A stretch of DNA of 64,000 bases from Streptomyces bicolor (lineage in GTDB: Bacteria > Actinomycetota > Actinomycetes > Streptomycetales > Streptomycetaceae), in the NCBI RefSeq assembly GCF_000719285.1, contig NZ_JOFS01000017.1:62001-126000 (forward strand), read 5' to 3'. This document shows positions 1-8,350 of the stretch, one piece after another. The position numbers were made by a program, and so were the translations under genes. How positions within the stretch are numbered: the first letter of the stretch is position 1; every line of letters begins with the position of its first letter. The notes beneath the pieces were generated by a model. The model searched no databases. It saw nothing but the letters and a program-made list of their open reading frames with translations, and had not been told where the DNA came from.

Positions 1-29
1 CGGTGCTCTACCAATTGAGCTACGACCCT
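1..29 (-). tRNA. tRNA-Trp, 5' part only (cut by window edge)
   Basis: On the minus strand, reading from 29 to 1, the sequence gives a seven-base acceptor strand (AGGGTCG), TA, a D-arm (GCTC...GAGC) and the start of the anticodon stem. The anticodon lies outside the window, so the identity rests on similarity to the bacterial tRNA-Trp 5' half and on context: in streptomycetes tRNA-Trp sits between aspC and secE-nusG. A tRNA is near certain; Trp is an inference. Confidence 0.75.
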
Positions 30-314
30 TTGGTGTGTCCCCCAACGTACCGCATCCGACCGGGTGCTCGTTGTGCACCGTGCGACTGCGGGCTGCTGAA
101 GGCCAACGAGGTGAGAGTGTACGTGGTCCCGGGCGCCCCGTCGAACAGAAAGTGGCCGATGAGGGCTTGGTTGGCGGAAGATCGCCCGGAGTTCGGCGGT
201 GCGACGGCGCAAGATCGCCCTGGCCGCGGGCCCGATCCGGACGAATGTTCAACCGATGTTCAGTCTGTGAAACCCGCATGCCGCCCGCGTTTCCGGTCTG
301 AAACCATGGGCCCC

Positions 315-1541
315 ATGAGCGCTGCAACCCCTCCCACCGAGCGCCGGGTCTCCGCCCGAGTCGGCGCGATCTCCGAGTCCGCCACCCTCGCCGTGGACGC
401 CAAGGCCAAGGCCCTCAAGGCCGCCGGGCGACCGGTGATCGGCTTCGGCGCCGGTGAGCCCGACTTCCCGACCCCGGACTACATCGTCGAGGCCGCCATC
501 GAGGCCTGCAAGAACCCGAAGTACCACCGCTACACCCCGGCCGGCGGCCTGCCCGAGCTGAAGGCCGCGATCGCCGCGAAGACGCTGCGGGACTCCGGCT
601 ACGAGCCCGACGTCTCCCAGATCCTGGTCACCAACGGCGGCAAGCAGGCCATCTACGAAGCTTTCGCCGCGATCCTCGACCCGGGCGACGAGGTCATCGT
701 TCCGGCCCCGTACTGGACGACGTACCCCGAGTCGATCCGCCTCGCCGGCGGTGTCCCGGTCGAGGTCGTCGCCGACGAGACGACCGGCTACCGCGTCTCG
801 GTCGAGCAGCTGGAGGCGGCCCGCACCGAGAAGACGAAGGTCGTCCTGTTCGTCTCCCCGTCCAACCCGACCGGAGCGGTCTACAGCGAGGCCGAGACCG
901 AGGCGATCGGCCGCTGGGCCGTCGAGCACGGCCTGTGGGTGATGACGGACGAGATCTACGAGCACCTGGTCTACGGCGACGCGGTGTCCGTGTCGCTGCC
1001 CGCGGTCCTGCCGGAGCTGCGCGACAAGTGCATCGTGGTCAACGGTGTCGCCAAGACGTACGCCATGACGGGCTGGCGGGTCGGCTGGATCATCGGCCCG
1101 AAGGACGTCGTCAAGGCCGCGACGAACCTGCAGTCGCACGCCACGTCGAACGTCTCGAACGTGGCGCAGGTGGCCGCCCTCGCCGCCGTCTCCGGCGACC
1201 TGGACGCCGTCGCGAAGATGCGCGAGGCCTTCGACCGCCGCCGCAAGACGATCGTGCGGATGCTCAACGAGATCGACGGCGTGGTCTGCCCGGAGCCCGA
1301 GGGCGCCTTCTACGCCTACCCCTCGGTGAAGGCCCTCATCGGCAAGGAGATCCGCGGCAAGCGCCCGCAGGACTCGGTCGAGCTGGCCGCGCTCATCCTG
1401 GAGGAGGCCGAGGTCGCGGTGGTCCCGGGCGAGGCCTTCGGCACGCCGGGCTATCTGCGGCTGTCGTACGCGCTCGGTGACGAGGACCTCGTCGAGGGCG
1501 TGAGCCGGATCCAGAAGCTGCTGGCGGAGGCCAGGGACTGA
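315..1541 (+). CDS. aspC: Pyridoxal-phosphate aspartate aminotransferase
   Basis: Class I/II (AspAT subgroup Ib) aminotransferase of 408 residues, converting aspartate and 2-oxoglutarate to oxaloacetate and glutamate in the cytosol. Visible features are the substrate-loop region [10 protein letters not shown] near residue 47, the cofactor-phosphate segment NGGKQAIYE, the [10 protein letters not shown] segment, the aspartate that contacts the pyridine nitrogen in MTDEIYEH, the Schiff-base lysine in [16 protein letters not shown], and the carboxylate-binding arginine in YLRLSYA. The open frame extends far upstream, but family similarity begins at [11 protein letters not shown], so I chose the ATG at 315; the ATG at 306 would add three residues. 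It reads away from the tRNA and ends at a strong terminator. Confidence 0.95.
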   Translation: MSAATPPTERRVSARVGAISESATLAVDAKAKALKAAGRPVIGFGAGEPDFPTPDYIVEAAIEACKNPKYHRYTPAGGLPELKAAIAAKTLRDSGYEPDVSQILVTNGGKQAIYEAFAAILDPGDEVIVPAPYWTTYPESIRLAGGVPVEVVADETTGYRVSVEQLEAARTEKTKVVLFVSPSNPTGAVYSEAETEAIGRWAVEHGLWVMTDEIYEHLVYGDAVSVSLPAVLPELRDKCIVVNGVAKTYAMTGWRVGWIIGPKDVVKAATNLQSHATSNVSNVAQVAALAAVSGDLDAVAKMREAFDRRRKTIVRMLNEIDGVVCPEPEGAFYAYPSVKALIGKEIRGKRPQDSVELAALILEEAEVAVVPGEAFGTPGYLRLSYALGDEDLVEGVSRIQKLLAEARD

Positions 1542-1555
1542 GGTCCGTCGCTGTC

Positions 1556-1588
1556 ATGAGGCACCTCCGGATTTCGGAGGTGCCTCAT
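1556..1588 (+). terminator. Rho-independent-type terminator of aspC
   Basis: A perfect 14-bp inverted repeat (arms 1556-1569 and 1575-1588) encloses a 5-nt loop and is followed by a T-rich tail (TTGTTTGT). It starts 15 nt after the aspC stop codon. Confidence 0.9.
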
Positions 1589-1661
1589 TTGTTTGTGCGA
1601 GCAAGACCACTAAAGGGGAAACCGCTACCGGGACGGCGGACACGTACGGCAGGATCCTGGA

Positions 1662-2690
1662 ATGGAGCGTGTACGTGATGTCTCTGAACTGCCGAAAGCC
1701 CATCTGCACCTGCACTTCACCGGCTCTATGCGGCCGGCGACCCTGCTGGAACTGGCCGACAAATACGGGGTGCGTCTGCCGGAGGCGCTGACCGACGCGC
1801 TGACCAGCGGGGAGCCGCCGAAGCTGCGGGCGACGGACGAGCGGGGCTGGTTCCGCTTCCAGCGTCTGTACGACTCGGCGCGCTCGTGCCTGCGGCAGCC
1901 GGAGGACATCCAGCGGCTGGTCAGGGAGGCGGCGGAGGAGGACATCAAGGACGGCGCCGGGTGGCTGGAGATCCAGGTCGACCCGACGTCGTACGCGCCC
2001 CGGCTGGGCGGTCTGATCCCGGCGCTGGAGGTCATCCTGGACGCGGTGGAGACGGCGTCGCGGGACACGGGTCTCGGGATGCGCGTCCTGGTCGCCGCGA
2101 ACCGGATGAAGCACCCCCTGGACGCCCGCACGCTGGCGCGGCTCGCGGTGCGGTACGCGGATCGGGGTGTCGTCGGCTTCGGGTTGTCGAACGACGAGCG
2201 CCGGGGCATGGCGCGGGACTTCGACCGTGCGTTCCACATCGCCCGCGAGGGCGGCCTGCTGTCGGCCCCGCACGGTGGCGAGCTGACCGGCCCGTCCTCG
2301 GTCCGGGACTGCCTGGACGACCTGGACGCGAACCGGATCGGCCACGGGGTGCGGGCGGCCGAGGACCCACGGTTGCTGAAGCGGCTCGCCGACCGGGGCG
2401 TGACCTGCGAGGTGTGTCCCGCGTCGAACGTCGCCCTCGGCGTCTACGAGAAGCCGGAGGACGTCCCGCTGCGGACGCTGTACGAGGCCGGCGTCCCGAT
2501 GGCCCTCGGCGCCGACGACCCGCTGCTCTTCGGCTCGCGGCTCGCCGCCCAGTACGACATCGCCCGCCACCACCACGCCTTCACGGACGAGGAGCTGGCG
2601 GAGTTGGCCCGGCAGTCGGTGCGCGGGTCGGCGGCGCCGGAGGACATGAAGGCGAAGCTGCTGGCGGGAATTGACGACTGGCTCGCGTAG
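1662..2690 (+). CDS. Adenosine deaminase family protein
   Basis: Metal-dependent deaminase of 342 residues in the ADA/AMP deaminase branch of the amidohydrolase superfamily, expected to convert adenosine or a related purine to its deaminated form with release of ammonia. Metal and catalytic residues can be placed: His16 and His18 in HLHLHF, His204 and Glu207 in APHGGE, His228 in IGHGVR, and the Asp pair 285-286 in GADDPL. Two positions differ from classical ADA: the residue after HLHF is Thr rather than Asp, and the usual SDDP is ADDP. The substrate may therefore not be adenosine itself. It follows aspC after a terminator and converges on the tetR gene. Confidence 0.85.
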   Translation: MERVRDVSELPKAHLHLHFTGSMRPATLLELADKYGVRLPEALTDALTSGEPPKLRATDERGWFRFQRLYDSARSCLRQPEDIQRLVREAAEEDIKDGAGWLEIQVDPTSYAPRLGGLIPALEVILDAVETASRDTGLGMRVLVAANRMKHPLDARTLARLAVRYADRGVVGFGLSNDERRGMARDFDRAFHIAREGGLLSAPHGGELTGPSSVRDCLDDLDANRIGHGVRAAEDPRLLKRLADRGVTCEVCPASNVALGVYEKPEDVPLRTLYEAGVPMALGADDPLLFGSRLAAQYDIARHHHAFTDEELAELARQSVRGSAAPEDMKAKLLAGIDDWLA

Positions 2691-2724
2691 CGGGGGGTGC
2701 TGCGCGGGGTGCGGGGTCGGCCGG

Positions 2725-3321
2725 TCAGCCGCCGATACCGGCCAGCAGCGTACGGGCCAGCCGGGCGGCGAACTCGTCCACCGGCGGCCGTACCGCCTCC
2801 TTCGTCGCGTCATAGGCGAACGCCCGTTGCGCGCAGGCGCCCATCAGCAGGGACGCCGCCGCGAACGTGTCCGCGTCCGTGCCGACCCGGCCCAGCTCCT
2901 GCTCGGCCCGAAGGTACGTGTCGAGCTCCTGGATCGGCACATGCGGGCCCGCCCCCATCTGCCGTACGGCGTCGTCGTGCCGCCGCTTGAGCTCGGTCTG
3001 CGCGTACAGCGACGCGGCGATCGGGAAGCTCTGCTCGTAGAACAGCGCCGCCTGTCGGGCGATCTCGGTGAGGTTCTCCTGGAGGGAGTGCCGGCCCGGC
3101 TCGGCGGCGAGGCTGCTGAGCAGCGGGCGGAGCGGGGGCAGCCGCTCGGTGAGCACCTGGATGAAGAGCTCCTCCTTGCTCTCGAAGTGCTTGTACAGCG
3201 CCGCCTCGGAACACCCGGCCGCCCGTGCGATCTCCTTCGTCGTGGCCCGCGACAGTCCGACCGTGCGCATCAGCTCGTGTGCGGCGTCGAGGAGCCGCAC
3301 GCGGGTCGGTTTGTTCTCCAT
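2725..3321 (-). CDS. TetR-family transcriptional regulator
   Basis: One-component repressor of 198 residues. The N-terminal helix-turn-helix is typical (RLLDAAHELMRTVG, then TTKEIARAAGCSEAALYKHF at about residues 25-45, then ESKEELF). The C-terminal half is a variable ligand-binding and dimerisation domain. It is divergent from the NAD(P)-binding gene at 3428, and the 106-bp gap holds two inverted repeats sharing a GTGAGT half-site (3350-3365 and 3380-3399). This strongly suggests that it represses itself and its neighbour. The ligand is unknown. Confidence 0.9.
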   Translation of the reverse strand: MENKPTRVRLLDAAHELMRTVGLSRATTKEIARAAGCSEAALYKHFESKEELFIQVLTERLPPLRPLLSSLAAEPGRHSLQENLTEIARQAALFYEQSFPIAASLYAQTELKRRHDDAVRQMGAGPHVPIQELDTYLRAEQELGRVGTDADTFAAASLLMGACAQRAFAYDATKEAVRPPVDEFAARLARTLLAGIGG

Positions 3322-3349
3322 GGCCTGTCCAATCGCACTTGACGGGTGG

Positions 3350-3365
3350 GTGAGTACTTACTCAC
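3350..3365. promoter_or_regulatory. Probable TetR operator 1
   Basis: Perfect inverted repeat GTGAGTA-CT-TACTCAC with 7-bp arms and a 2-bp spacer. It lies 29 bp upstream of the tetR start codon and shares its half-site with operator 2. Confidence 0.75.
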
Positions 3366-3379
3366 TCTAGAGGGAGACC

Positions 3380-3399
3380 GGGTGAGTGAACACTCACCC
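3380..3399. promoter_or_regulatory. Probable TetR operator 2
   Basis: Perfect inverted repeat GGGTGAGTG-AA-CACTCACCC with 9-bp arms and a 2-bp spacer. Its centre is 32 bp, about three helical turns, from the centre of operator 1, so two dimers could bind the same DNA face. Confidence 0.75.
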
Positions 3400-3427
3400 A
3401 CCGAATCTCATGCGGACGGGAGCCCTC

Positions 3428-4060
3428 ATGAAACTCACCGTTTTCGGCGCGACCGGAGGCATCGGCAAGGAGATCGTCCGTCAGGCCCTGGACGCCGGCC
3501 ATGAGGTCACAGCCGTCGTGCGGGACACCGCGCGCCTCCCCCTCACCGGTGACCGTCTGGAGGTGTTCCGCGCGGATCTCACCGACCCCGGTGCGCTGCG
3601 GCCCGCCGTCGCGGGACGGGACGCGGTGCTGTCCGGCCTCGGTGCGCGCGGGCGCGGGGATGCGGGGGTCGCGGCACGGCTGACCCGTACGGTGCTGGCT
3701 GCACTGGAGGCAGAGGAGGTGCGGCGGCTGCTCGTGGTGAGCGCCGCGCCGGTCGGGCCCGAGCCGGAGGGGGACGGGTTCCTGGACCGTGCGGTGCGCG
3801 GCATCGTGTCGGCCGTTCTCAAGGACATCTACGCCGACCTCCGGGTGATGGAGGCCGAGGTCGCCCGTGGCGACGTGGACTGGACGGTCGTACGGCCCCC
3901 GCGACTGCAGGACAAGCCGGTCACCGGCAGGTACCGCACGGTTGTGGGCGGGTTTCCGCTCAGGGGGCGCTTCATCGGGCGGGCGGATGTGGCCCACGCG
4001 ATGCTGGGGATGATCGGCGATCCGGCGACGGTGAAGGAGGGGGTGGGCGTGGCCTACTGA
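3428..4060 (+). CDS. NAD(P)-binding atypical SDR / NmrA-like protein
   Basis: Rossmann-fold protein of 210 residues. The N-terminus MKLTVFGATGGIGKEIV carries the GxxGxxG dinucleotide motif, followed by an acidic beta-2/3 region (FRADLTDP) and a later VVRPPRL segment typical of the NmrA/SDR-a5 group. It is likely an NAD(P)H-dependent reductase or a redox-sensing binding protein; the substrate cannot be read from sequence. The ATG at 3428 is preceded by a purine-rich ribosome-binding site (GACGGGAG) and starts the Rossmann strand directly. Starts at 3386 or 3410 would put operator 2 at or inside the coding region. It is presumably the target of the divergent TetR. Confidence 0.8.
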   Translation: MKLTVFGATGGIGKEIVRQALDAGHEVTAVVRDTARLPLTGDRLEVFRADLTDPGALRPAVAGRDAVLSGLGARGRGDAGVAARLTRTVLAALEAEEVRRLLVVSAAPVGPEPEGDGFLDRAVRGIVSAVLKDIYADLRVMEAEVARGDVDWTVVRPPRLQDKPVTGRYRTVVGGFPLRGRFIGRADVAHAMLGMIGDPATVKEGVGVAY

Positions 4061-4085
4061 GGGTCTGGCCTGGAGAAAGCCTGGG

Positions 4086-5141
4086 CTAGAGGCTGACTCC
4101 GACCGTCACCGGCTCGTTCACCAGCGTGATGCCGAAGGTCTCGCGGACGCCTGCGACGACCTCGCGGGCGAGTGCGAGGAGGTCCTCGGTGGTCGCCTCG
4201 CCGCGGTTGGTGAGCGCGAGGGTGTGCTTCGTGGAGATGCGGGCGGGGCCGGTGCCGTACCCCTTGGTGAAGCCCGCCTTGTCGATGAGCCAGGCCGCGG
4301 ACGTCTTGGTGTGGCCCTCCCCCGCGGGGTAGGCGGGCGGTTCCACGCCGTCGCCGAGGCGCTCGCGCACACGCGCGTGGAACGCGGTGAACTGCTCGTC
4401 CGTGAGGATCGGGTTGGTGAAGAAGGATCCCGCCGACCAGGTGTCGTGGTCTTCGGGGTCCAGGACCATGCCCTTCCCCGTACGCAGCTTCAGCACGGTC
4501 TCGCGGGCGGCCGCCAGGGGCACGCGGTCGCCGACCTCGACTCCGAGAACGCGGGCCGTCTCGGCGTACTTCACGGGGGCGGAGAGCCCGTCGGCGTCCT
4601 CCAGTCGGAAGCGGACGCGCAGGACGACGTAGCGCTCGGGGTCGGCCTTGAAGCGGCTGTGGCGGTAGGAGAAGGCGCAGTCGGCGTTCGAGATGACGAC
4701 GGTCTGGCCTGCCTGGCGGTCGTACGCGATCACCTCGGTGATCGTGGAGGAGACCTCCTGGCCGTAGGCGCCGACGTTCTGGATGGGCGTCGCGCCCGCG
4801 GAGCCGGGGATTCCGGCGAGGCACTCGACGCCGGCGAGCCCGGCCTCGACGGTGCGGGCGACGGCGTCGGTCCAGACCTCGCCGGCGGCCAGTTCGAGGG
4901 TGGTGCCGTCGAGCTCGAAGCCCTTCGTGGCGATGACGAGTGCGGTGCCCTCGAAGCCCTTGTCGCCGATGACGAGGTTCGATCCGCCGCCGATGAGCAG
5001 CAGCGGCGTACCGGCGGCGTCGACCTCGCGCACGACGTCGATCACCTCGGCGTCGGTGGTCGCGATCACCAGGCGGGTGGCGGGGCCGCCCAGCCGGAAG
5101 GTGGTGAGGGGGGCGAGTGGGGCGTCGTGGAGTTCCTGCAC
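4086..5141 (-). CDS. murB: UDP-N-acetylenolpyruvoylglucosamine reductase
   Basis: FAD enzyme of 351 residues that reduces UDP-GlcNAc-enolpyruvate to UDP-MurNAc with NADPH, the second committed step of peptidoglycan precursor synthesis. It shows the FAD-binding PCMH-type domain (TTFRLGGPA, LLLIGGGSNLVIGD, GIPGSAGATPIQNVGAYGQE), then the MurB C-terminal domain with the YRHSRFK arginine, the catalytic serine in SAGSFFTNP, and AAWLID. The GTG at 5141 is chosen because the open frame further upstream encodes nothing MurB-like. The protein is short for type I MurB at its end (NEPVTVGVSL) but has all core motifs. Confidence 0.93.
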   Translation of the reverse strand: MQELHDAPLAPLTTFRLGGPATRLVIATTDAEVIDVVREVDAAGTPLLLIGGGSNLVIGDKGFEGTALVIATKGFELDGTTLELAAGEVWTDAVARTVEAGLAGVECLAGIPGSAGATPIQNVGAYGQEVSSTITEVIAYDRQAGQTVVISNADCAFSYRHSRFKADPERYVVLRVRFRLEDADGLSAPVKYAETARVLGVEVGDRVPLAAARETVLKLRTGKGMVLDPEDHDTWSAGSFFTNPILTDEQFTAFHARVRERLGDGVEPPAYPAGEGHTKTSAAWLIDKAGFTKGYGTGPARISTKHTLALTNRGEATTEDLLALAREVVAGVRETFGITLVNEPVTVGVSL

Positions 5142-5227
5142 GCGCTCAAGACTACGAGACGGCACTGACAGCCCCGGCACCCCTGGTGAGCGCCGGGGCG
5201 GAGGCACACGCCACACGCGCGTGCCGT

Positions 5228-5608
5228 TCAGGTCAGACGCCGGAACGCCTCGGCCCAGCCGAGCGGGAGGTCGTCGCTCGACACCTGCCAGGTGGCGAAC
5301 TTCGCATCCCGCATCTGCGCGGACAGGCCCCGCGACGTCGGGGCATGAGTGCCCGAGCGAGCGAAGTCCTTGAGCGCCGCCGGTGACTCCCATGCGGACA
5401 GCGTCCAGAAGGTCCGCTTGAACGGCTCCGCCTTGAGGGATGCCCCGTACGCTCCGGGCGCCTGGCTCACCTGCCGCCACACACCGGGCGTACGGGCGAG
5501 GAAGCGAAGCGCTCCCCAAAGGGTGCGGGTCTCGAAGCGGGAGGCGAAGACGTGCACCTCGGTGTCCGGCGGCGCGGGGTTCGGCACGGTCCAGGGAAGG
5601 GTGGGCAT
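5228..5608 (-). CDS. DUF3291-like ABM-fold protein
   Basis: Cytoplasmic protein of 126 residues. It has a hydrophobic strand (EVHVFASRFE), a WGALRFLARTPGVWRQV helix and the FWTLSAWESPAALKDFARSGTH segment, which resembles DUF3291 and other dimeric alpha-beta barrel monooxygenase-like proteins. No catalytic residues can be assigned. It lies between murB and the MFS gene on the same strand, 26 nt downstream of the MFS stop, so it may share that transcript. Its stop codon is directly followed, in its own direction, by the ACGGCACGCGCG element also found after the gene at 7917. Confidence 0.7.
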   Translation of the reverse strand: MPTLPWTVPNPAPPDTEVHVFASRFETRTLWGALRFLARTPGVWRQVSQAPGAYGASLKAEPFKRTFWTLSAWESPAALKDFARSGTHAPTSRGLSAQMRDAKFATWQVSSDDLPLGWAEAFRRLT

Positions 5609-5634
5609 GACTGCTCCTCACGGGTCGGGGGTTG

Positions 5635-7095
5635 TCAGTGGCGGGCCGTCTCCAGGACGGGCTCGGGCAGCTGCTCGGCCACGCGCGCGGCCTTGCCGTC
5701 GCGCCGCCTGCCCGGAATCAGCAGGGCAGCCACTCCGGCGAGGGCCACCACCGTGGCGCCGGTGACCAGGGCGGGCCGCAGTCCGTCGACGAAGGTCTGG
5801 CCGGTCTCGTAGCCACCCTGCGCGGAGAAGACCGACGCCATGACGGCGATGCCGAGCGCGCCGCCGACCTCGCGCAGGGCGTTGTTTGCGCCGGAGGCGA
5901 TGCCCTGCTCCGAGGCTCGGACGCTGGACATGACCAGGTTGGAGGCCGGGGCGAAGAACAGGGCCATGCCGATGCCGCTGATGATCAGGCCGGGCAGCTG
6001 GGCGCCGTAGGAGGCGTCGACGGTGATCACGGAGGTCAGGTAGGCGAGGCCCGCGGCCTGGAGGAAGAGGCCCGTGGCGACCACGGGGCGACCGCCGACG
6101 CGGTCGGAGAGTATGCCCGCGATCGGCGCGACGAGCATGGGCATGCCGGTCCAGGGCAGCATGCGCAGGCCCGCCTCGGTCGGCGAGTAGCCGAGCACTC
6201 CCTGCATGTACTGGCTGAGCAGGAAGATCGACCCGAACATGCCGAGGAACATCAGCATGCTCGCGGCGTTGATCCCGGAGAAGGCCCGGGAGCGGAACAG
6301 CCTCATCGGCAGCATCGGGTTCTTGGCTCGGGCGCTGTAGAGGACGAAGCCGACGAGCATCGCCCCTCCGGTGAACAGGCCGGCCAGGACCAGTCGGCCG
6401 GTCCAGCCGTCGGCGGGTCCGCGCACCAGGCCGTACACGATGCCGAACAGGCCGCCGCTGGCGAGCAGGGTGCCGGGGATGTCGAGCGGGGCGCCGGTGC
6501 CGTACGACTCGGCGAGACGCAGCCGGGCGAGAGGTAGCAGGACGAGTCCGAGCGGAACGTTCAGCCAGAAGATCCACTGCCAGGAGATGTGCTCCGTGAG
6601 GCTGCCGCCGATGAGAGGGCCGGAGGCGACGGCGAGGCCGTTGACGGCGCCCCAGATGCCGTATGCCATCCCCCGCTTGGCCACGGGCACGGCCGCCGTC
6701 AGCAGGGTCAGCGTCAGCGGCATCATGATCGCCGCGCCGACGCCCTGTACGGCGCGGGCCGCGATGAGGGAGTTAATGCCGGGGGCGAGGGCCGCGGCCG
6801 CGGACGCGCCGGTGAAGATCGTGATGCCGACGAGGAAGAGCCGTCGGCGGCCGAAGCGGTCACCCAGTGCCGCGCCGAACATCAGCAGGACGGCGAAGGT
6901 GAGTGTGTACGCACTCACCGTCCATTCCAGGTCGTGCAGCGCTCCGCCCAGGTCCTTGCGGATCGAGGGCAACGCGGTGGTGACCACGAGGTTGTCGAGC
7001 GACGCCATGAACCCGGCGACGCTGGTGATGACGAGGGCCCAGCCGGCCCCGCCTTTGAGGGTTGTCCGCGCGTTCTGGTCGGTGTGGTGTGTCAT
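5635..7095 (-). CDS. MFS drug exporter, DHA2 (EmrB/QacA) family
   Basis: Fourteen-helix drug:proton antiporter of 486 residues. Motif A is seen in GDRFGRRRLFLVG, the TM1 motif in DNLVVTTALPSIRKDL, and the helix 5 segment in WQWIFWLNVPLGLVLLPLARLRL. The ATG at 7095 follows a GGGGGAG ribosome-binding site 4-5 nt upstream; 32 extra in-frame codons before it have no family similarity. Its tetR gene lies upstream on the same strand, and the 144-bp gap contains a palindrome sharing ATCACTAACT with the palindrome in front of tetR. It is therefore probably a TetR-repressed efflux pump. Substrate unknown. Confidence 0.9.
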   Translation of the reverse strand: MTHHTDQNARTTLKGGAGWALVITSVAGFMASLDNLVVTTALPSIRKDLGGALHDLEWTVSAYTLTFAVLLMFGAALGDRFGRRRLFLVGITIFTGASAAAALAPGINSLIAARAVQGVGAAIMMPLTLTLLTAAVPVAKRGMAYGIWGAVNGLAVASGPLIGGSLTEHISWQWIFWLNVPLGLVLLPLARLRLAESYGTGAPLDIPGTLLASGGLFGIVYGLVRGPADGWTGRLVLAGLFTGGAMLVGFVLYSARAKNPMLPMRLFRSRAFSGINAASMLMFLGMFGSIFLLSQYMQGVLGYSPTEAGLRMLPWTGMPMLVAPIAGILSDRVGGRPVVATGLFLQAAGLAYLTSVITVDASYGAQLPGLIISGIGMALFFAPASNLVMSSVRASEQGIASGANNALREVGGALGIAVMASVFSAQGGYETGQTFVDGLRPALVTGATVVALAGVAALLIPGRRRDGKAARVAEQLPEPVLETARH

Positions 7096-7178
7096 CGCTC
7101 CCCCAGGGGTGATGCATGGGTTCCGGTCGGCTGTGGACAGTTCGCTGGGGTCGTTCGTCTCCAGGTTCCGCCTTTGGT

Positions 7179-7196
7179 AGTTATTGATCACTAACT
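7179..7196. promoter_or_regulatory. Probable TetR operator upstream of the MFS exporter
   Basis: An 18-bp near-perfect palindrome with outer arms AGTTA/TAACT and core TGATCA. It shares the 10-mer ATCACTAACT with the site at 7812-7833 and lies 84 nt upstream of the MFS start, in an AT-richer patch. Confidence 0.65.
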
Positions 7197-7239
7197 TTTG
7201 CGCTCATGAAGCGGGGCCGAAACCCTCCGCATGCCACCC

Positions 7240-7803
7240 TCAGGGCTTTTCCTCGGGCCGCTCCGGCGGGGTCATTCCCGCCCAGACCCGGTGCTCGGGC
7301 GGGAAGCCCATGGCCAGCAGGCAGTTGATGAGCATGCCGTACGCCAAGAAGGTCGTCGTCTCGTTGACATCCGCCCCCAGTGGCAGGTGCACGGTGTCCC
7401 ACAGCCGCATCCAGCCGGCGCGCACCGCCTCGCCGAACTCGTGGTCGCCCTCCTGCTCGGCGGCCGCCACGGCGACGTACATCTGCATCTGCATCATCAG
7501 CCACTCGGGCTGCTCCGTGACCACCTTCCGGTACGCCTCCCCCATGGCCTGGAGAGCCTCTTCACCCTCCAGCCCGTCGGAGGCTTCCTCGAACATCCGG
7601 ATGGTGTCCTCGACACAGCGCCCGGCGGCCGCGAGGAAGATCGCCTTCTTACCCGGGAAGAGCCGGAAGAGATACGGCTGCGAGACTCCGACGCGCTTGG
7701 CGATCGCCTCGGTCGACGTGCCGTGGTAGCCACCACGGGCGAACTCGGTCGTCGCCGCGCGGATGACGCTCTCGCGCCTCTCTTCTGCGCTCATCCTGGG
7801 CAT
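7240..7803 (-). CDS. TetR-family regulator of the MFS exporter
   Basis: Regulator of 187 residues with an N-terminal TetR helix-turn-helix (RRESVIRAATTEFARGG, then TSTEAIAKRVGVSQPYLFRLFPGKKAIF). The C-terminal domain is rich in Met and hydrophobic residues (WLMMQMQMYVAVA), as in drug-binding members. I start it at the ATG at 7803 (MPRMSAEERR). A start at 7824 would place the operator palindrome (7812-7833) inside the coding sequence, whereas 7803 leaves it 8 bp upstream, the usual autoregulatory arrangement. The MFS gene follows after 144 nt. Confidence 0.87.
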   Translation of the reverse strand: MPRMSAEERRESVIRAATTEFARGGYHGTSTEAIAKRVGVSQPYLFRLFPGKKAIFLAAAGRCVEDTIRMFEEASDGLEGEEALQAMGEAYRKVVTEQPEWLMMQMQMYVAVAAAEQEGDHEFGEAVRAGWMRLWDTVHLPLGADVNETTTFLAYGMLINCLLAMGFPPEHRVWAGMTPPERPEEKP

Positions 7804-7811
7804 GAGAACAA

Positions 7812-7833
7812 AGTTAGTACTCAATCACTAACT
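7812..7833. promoter_or_regulatory. Probable TetR operator in front of tetR
   Basis: Inverted repeat with perfect 7-bp arms (AGTTAGT and ACTAACT) and an 8-bp centre. It shares ATCACTAACT with the site at 7179-7196 and sits just upstream of the start codon at 7803. Confidence 0.65.
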
Positions 7834-7858
7834 GGACAAGGGCGGCGGCCGAGAAGGC

Positions 7859-7893
7859 GTAAGGGGCGCCCCGCCATGGAGGACGCCCCTTAC
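7859..7893 (-). terminator. Terminator of the dehydratase operon
   Basis: Perfect 10-bp stem (GTAAGGGGCG at 7859-7868 with CGCCCCTTAC at 7884-7893) and a 15-nt loop, 24 nt downstream of the dehydratase stop codon at 7917. Confidence 0.7.
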
Positions 7894-7898
7894 CTCGC

Positions 7899-7914
7899 GG
7901 CACGCGCGCGTGCC
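7899..7914. repeat. GGCACGCGCGCGTGCC palindrome
   Basis: A perfect 16-bp palindrome immediately 3' of the dehydratase stop codon. Related copies, complete or partial, occur at 5213-5225 (after the stop at 5228) and twice at about 17679-17716. The core also occurs in coding sequence at 9891, 28831 and 30190, where the Arg-Ala composition explains it. Confidence 0.6.
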
Positions 7915-7916
7915 GT

Positions 7917-8345
7917 TCACGCCAGTTGTACGACCGCCCGCGACATCCCGAGCACCTTCTGCCCGGCACTCTTCACGGTCAGGTCGACGCGGACCCGGTT
8001 GTCGTCGAGCTTGGCCGCGACCTTGCCGCTGACCTCGATCGTGGCCCCCTGCTCGTCGTTCGGAACGACGACGGGCTTGGTGAAACGGACGCCGTACTCG
8101 ACGACCGCGCCCGGATCTCCGGCCCAGTCGGTGACCACGCGGATCGCCTCGGCCATGGTGAACATGCCGTGCGCGATGACGTCCGGCAGGCCGACCTCCT
8201 TGGCGAACTTCTCGTTCCAGTGGATCGGGTTGAAGTCACCGGAGGCACCCGCGTACTGGACGAGGGTGGCGCGGGTCACGGGGAAGGTCTGGGTGGGCAG
8301 TTCGGTGCCGACCTCGATGTCGCCGTAAGCGATCTTCGCCGTCAT
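7917..8345 (-). CDS. MaoC-like hotdog dehydratase, HadB type
   Basis: Protein of 142 residues with a single MaoC hotdog domain. The hydratase-2 signature is clear: YAGASGDFNPIHWNEKFAKEVG contains the catalytic Asp and His, followed by IAHGMFTMAEA. The family hydrates or dehydrates 3-hydroxyacyl-CoA or -ACP thioesters. It lies 5 nt downstream of the HadA-like gene. The pair matches the mycobacterial HadAB arrangement, in which the HadB type carries the active site, so I expect a heterodimer. From memory the same pair flanks rpmG in other streptomycetes. Whether it serves fatty-acid synthesis or degradation cannot be told. Confidence 0.87.
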   Translation of the reverse strand: MTAKIAYGDIEVGTELPTQTFPVTRATLVQYAGASGDFNPIHWNEKFAKEVGLPDVIAHGMFTMAEAIRVVTDWAGDPGAVVEYGVRFTKPVVVPNDEQGATIEVSGKVAAKLDDNRVRVDLTVKSAGQKVLGMSRAVVQLA

Positions 8346-8350
8346 CGGTC

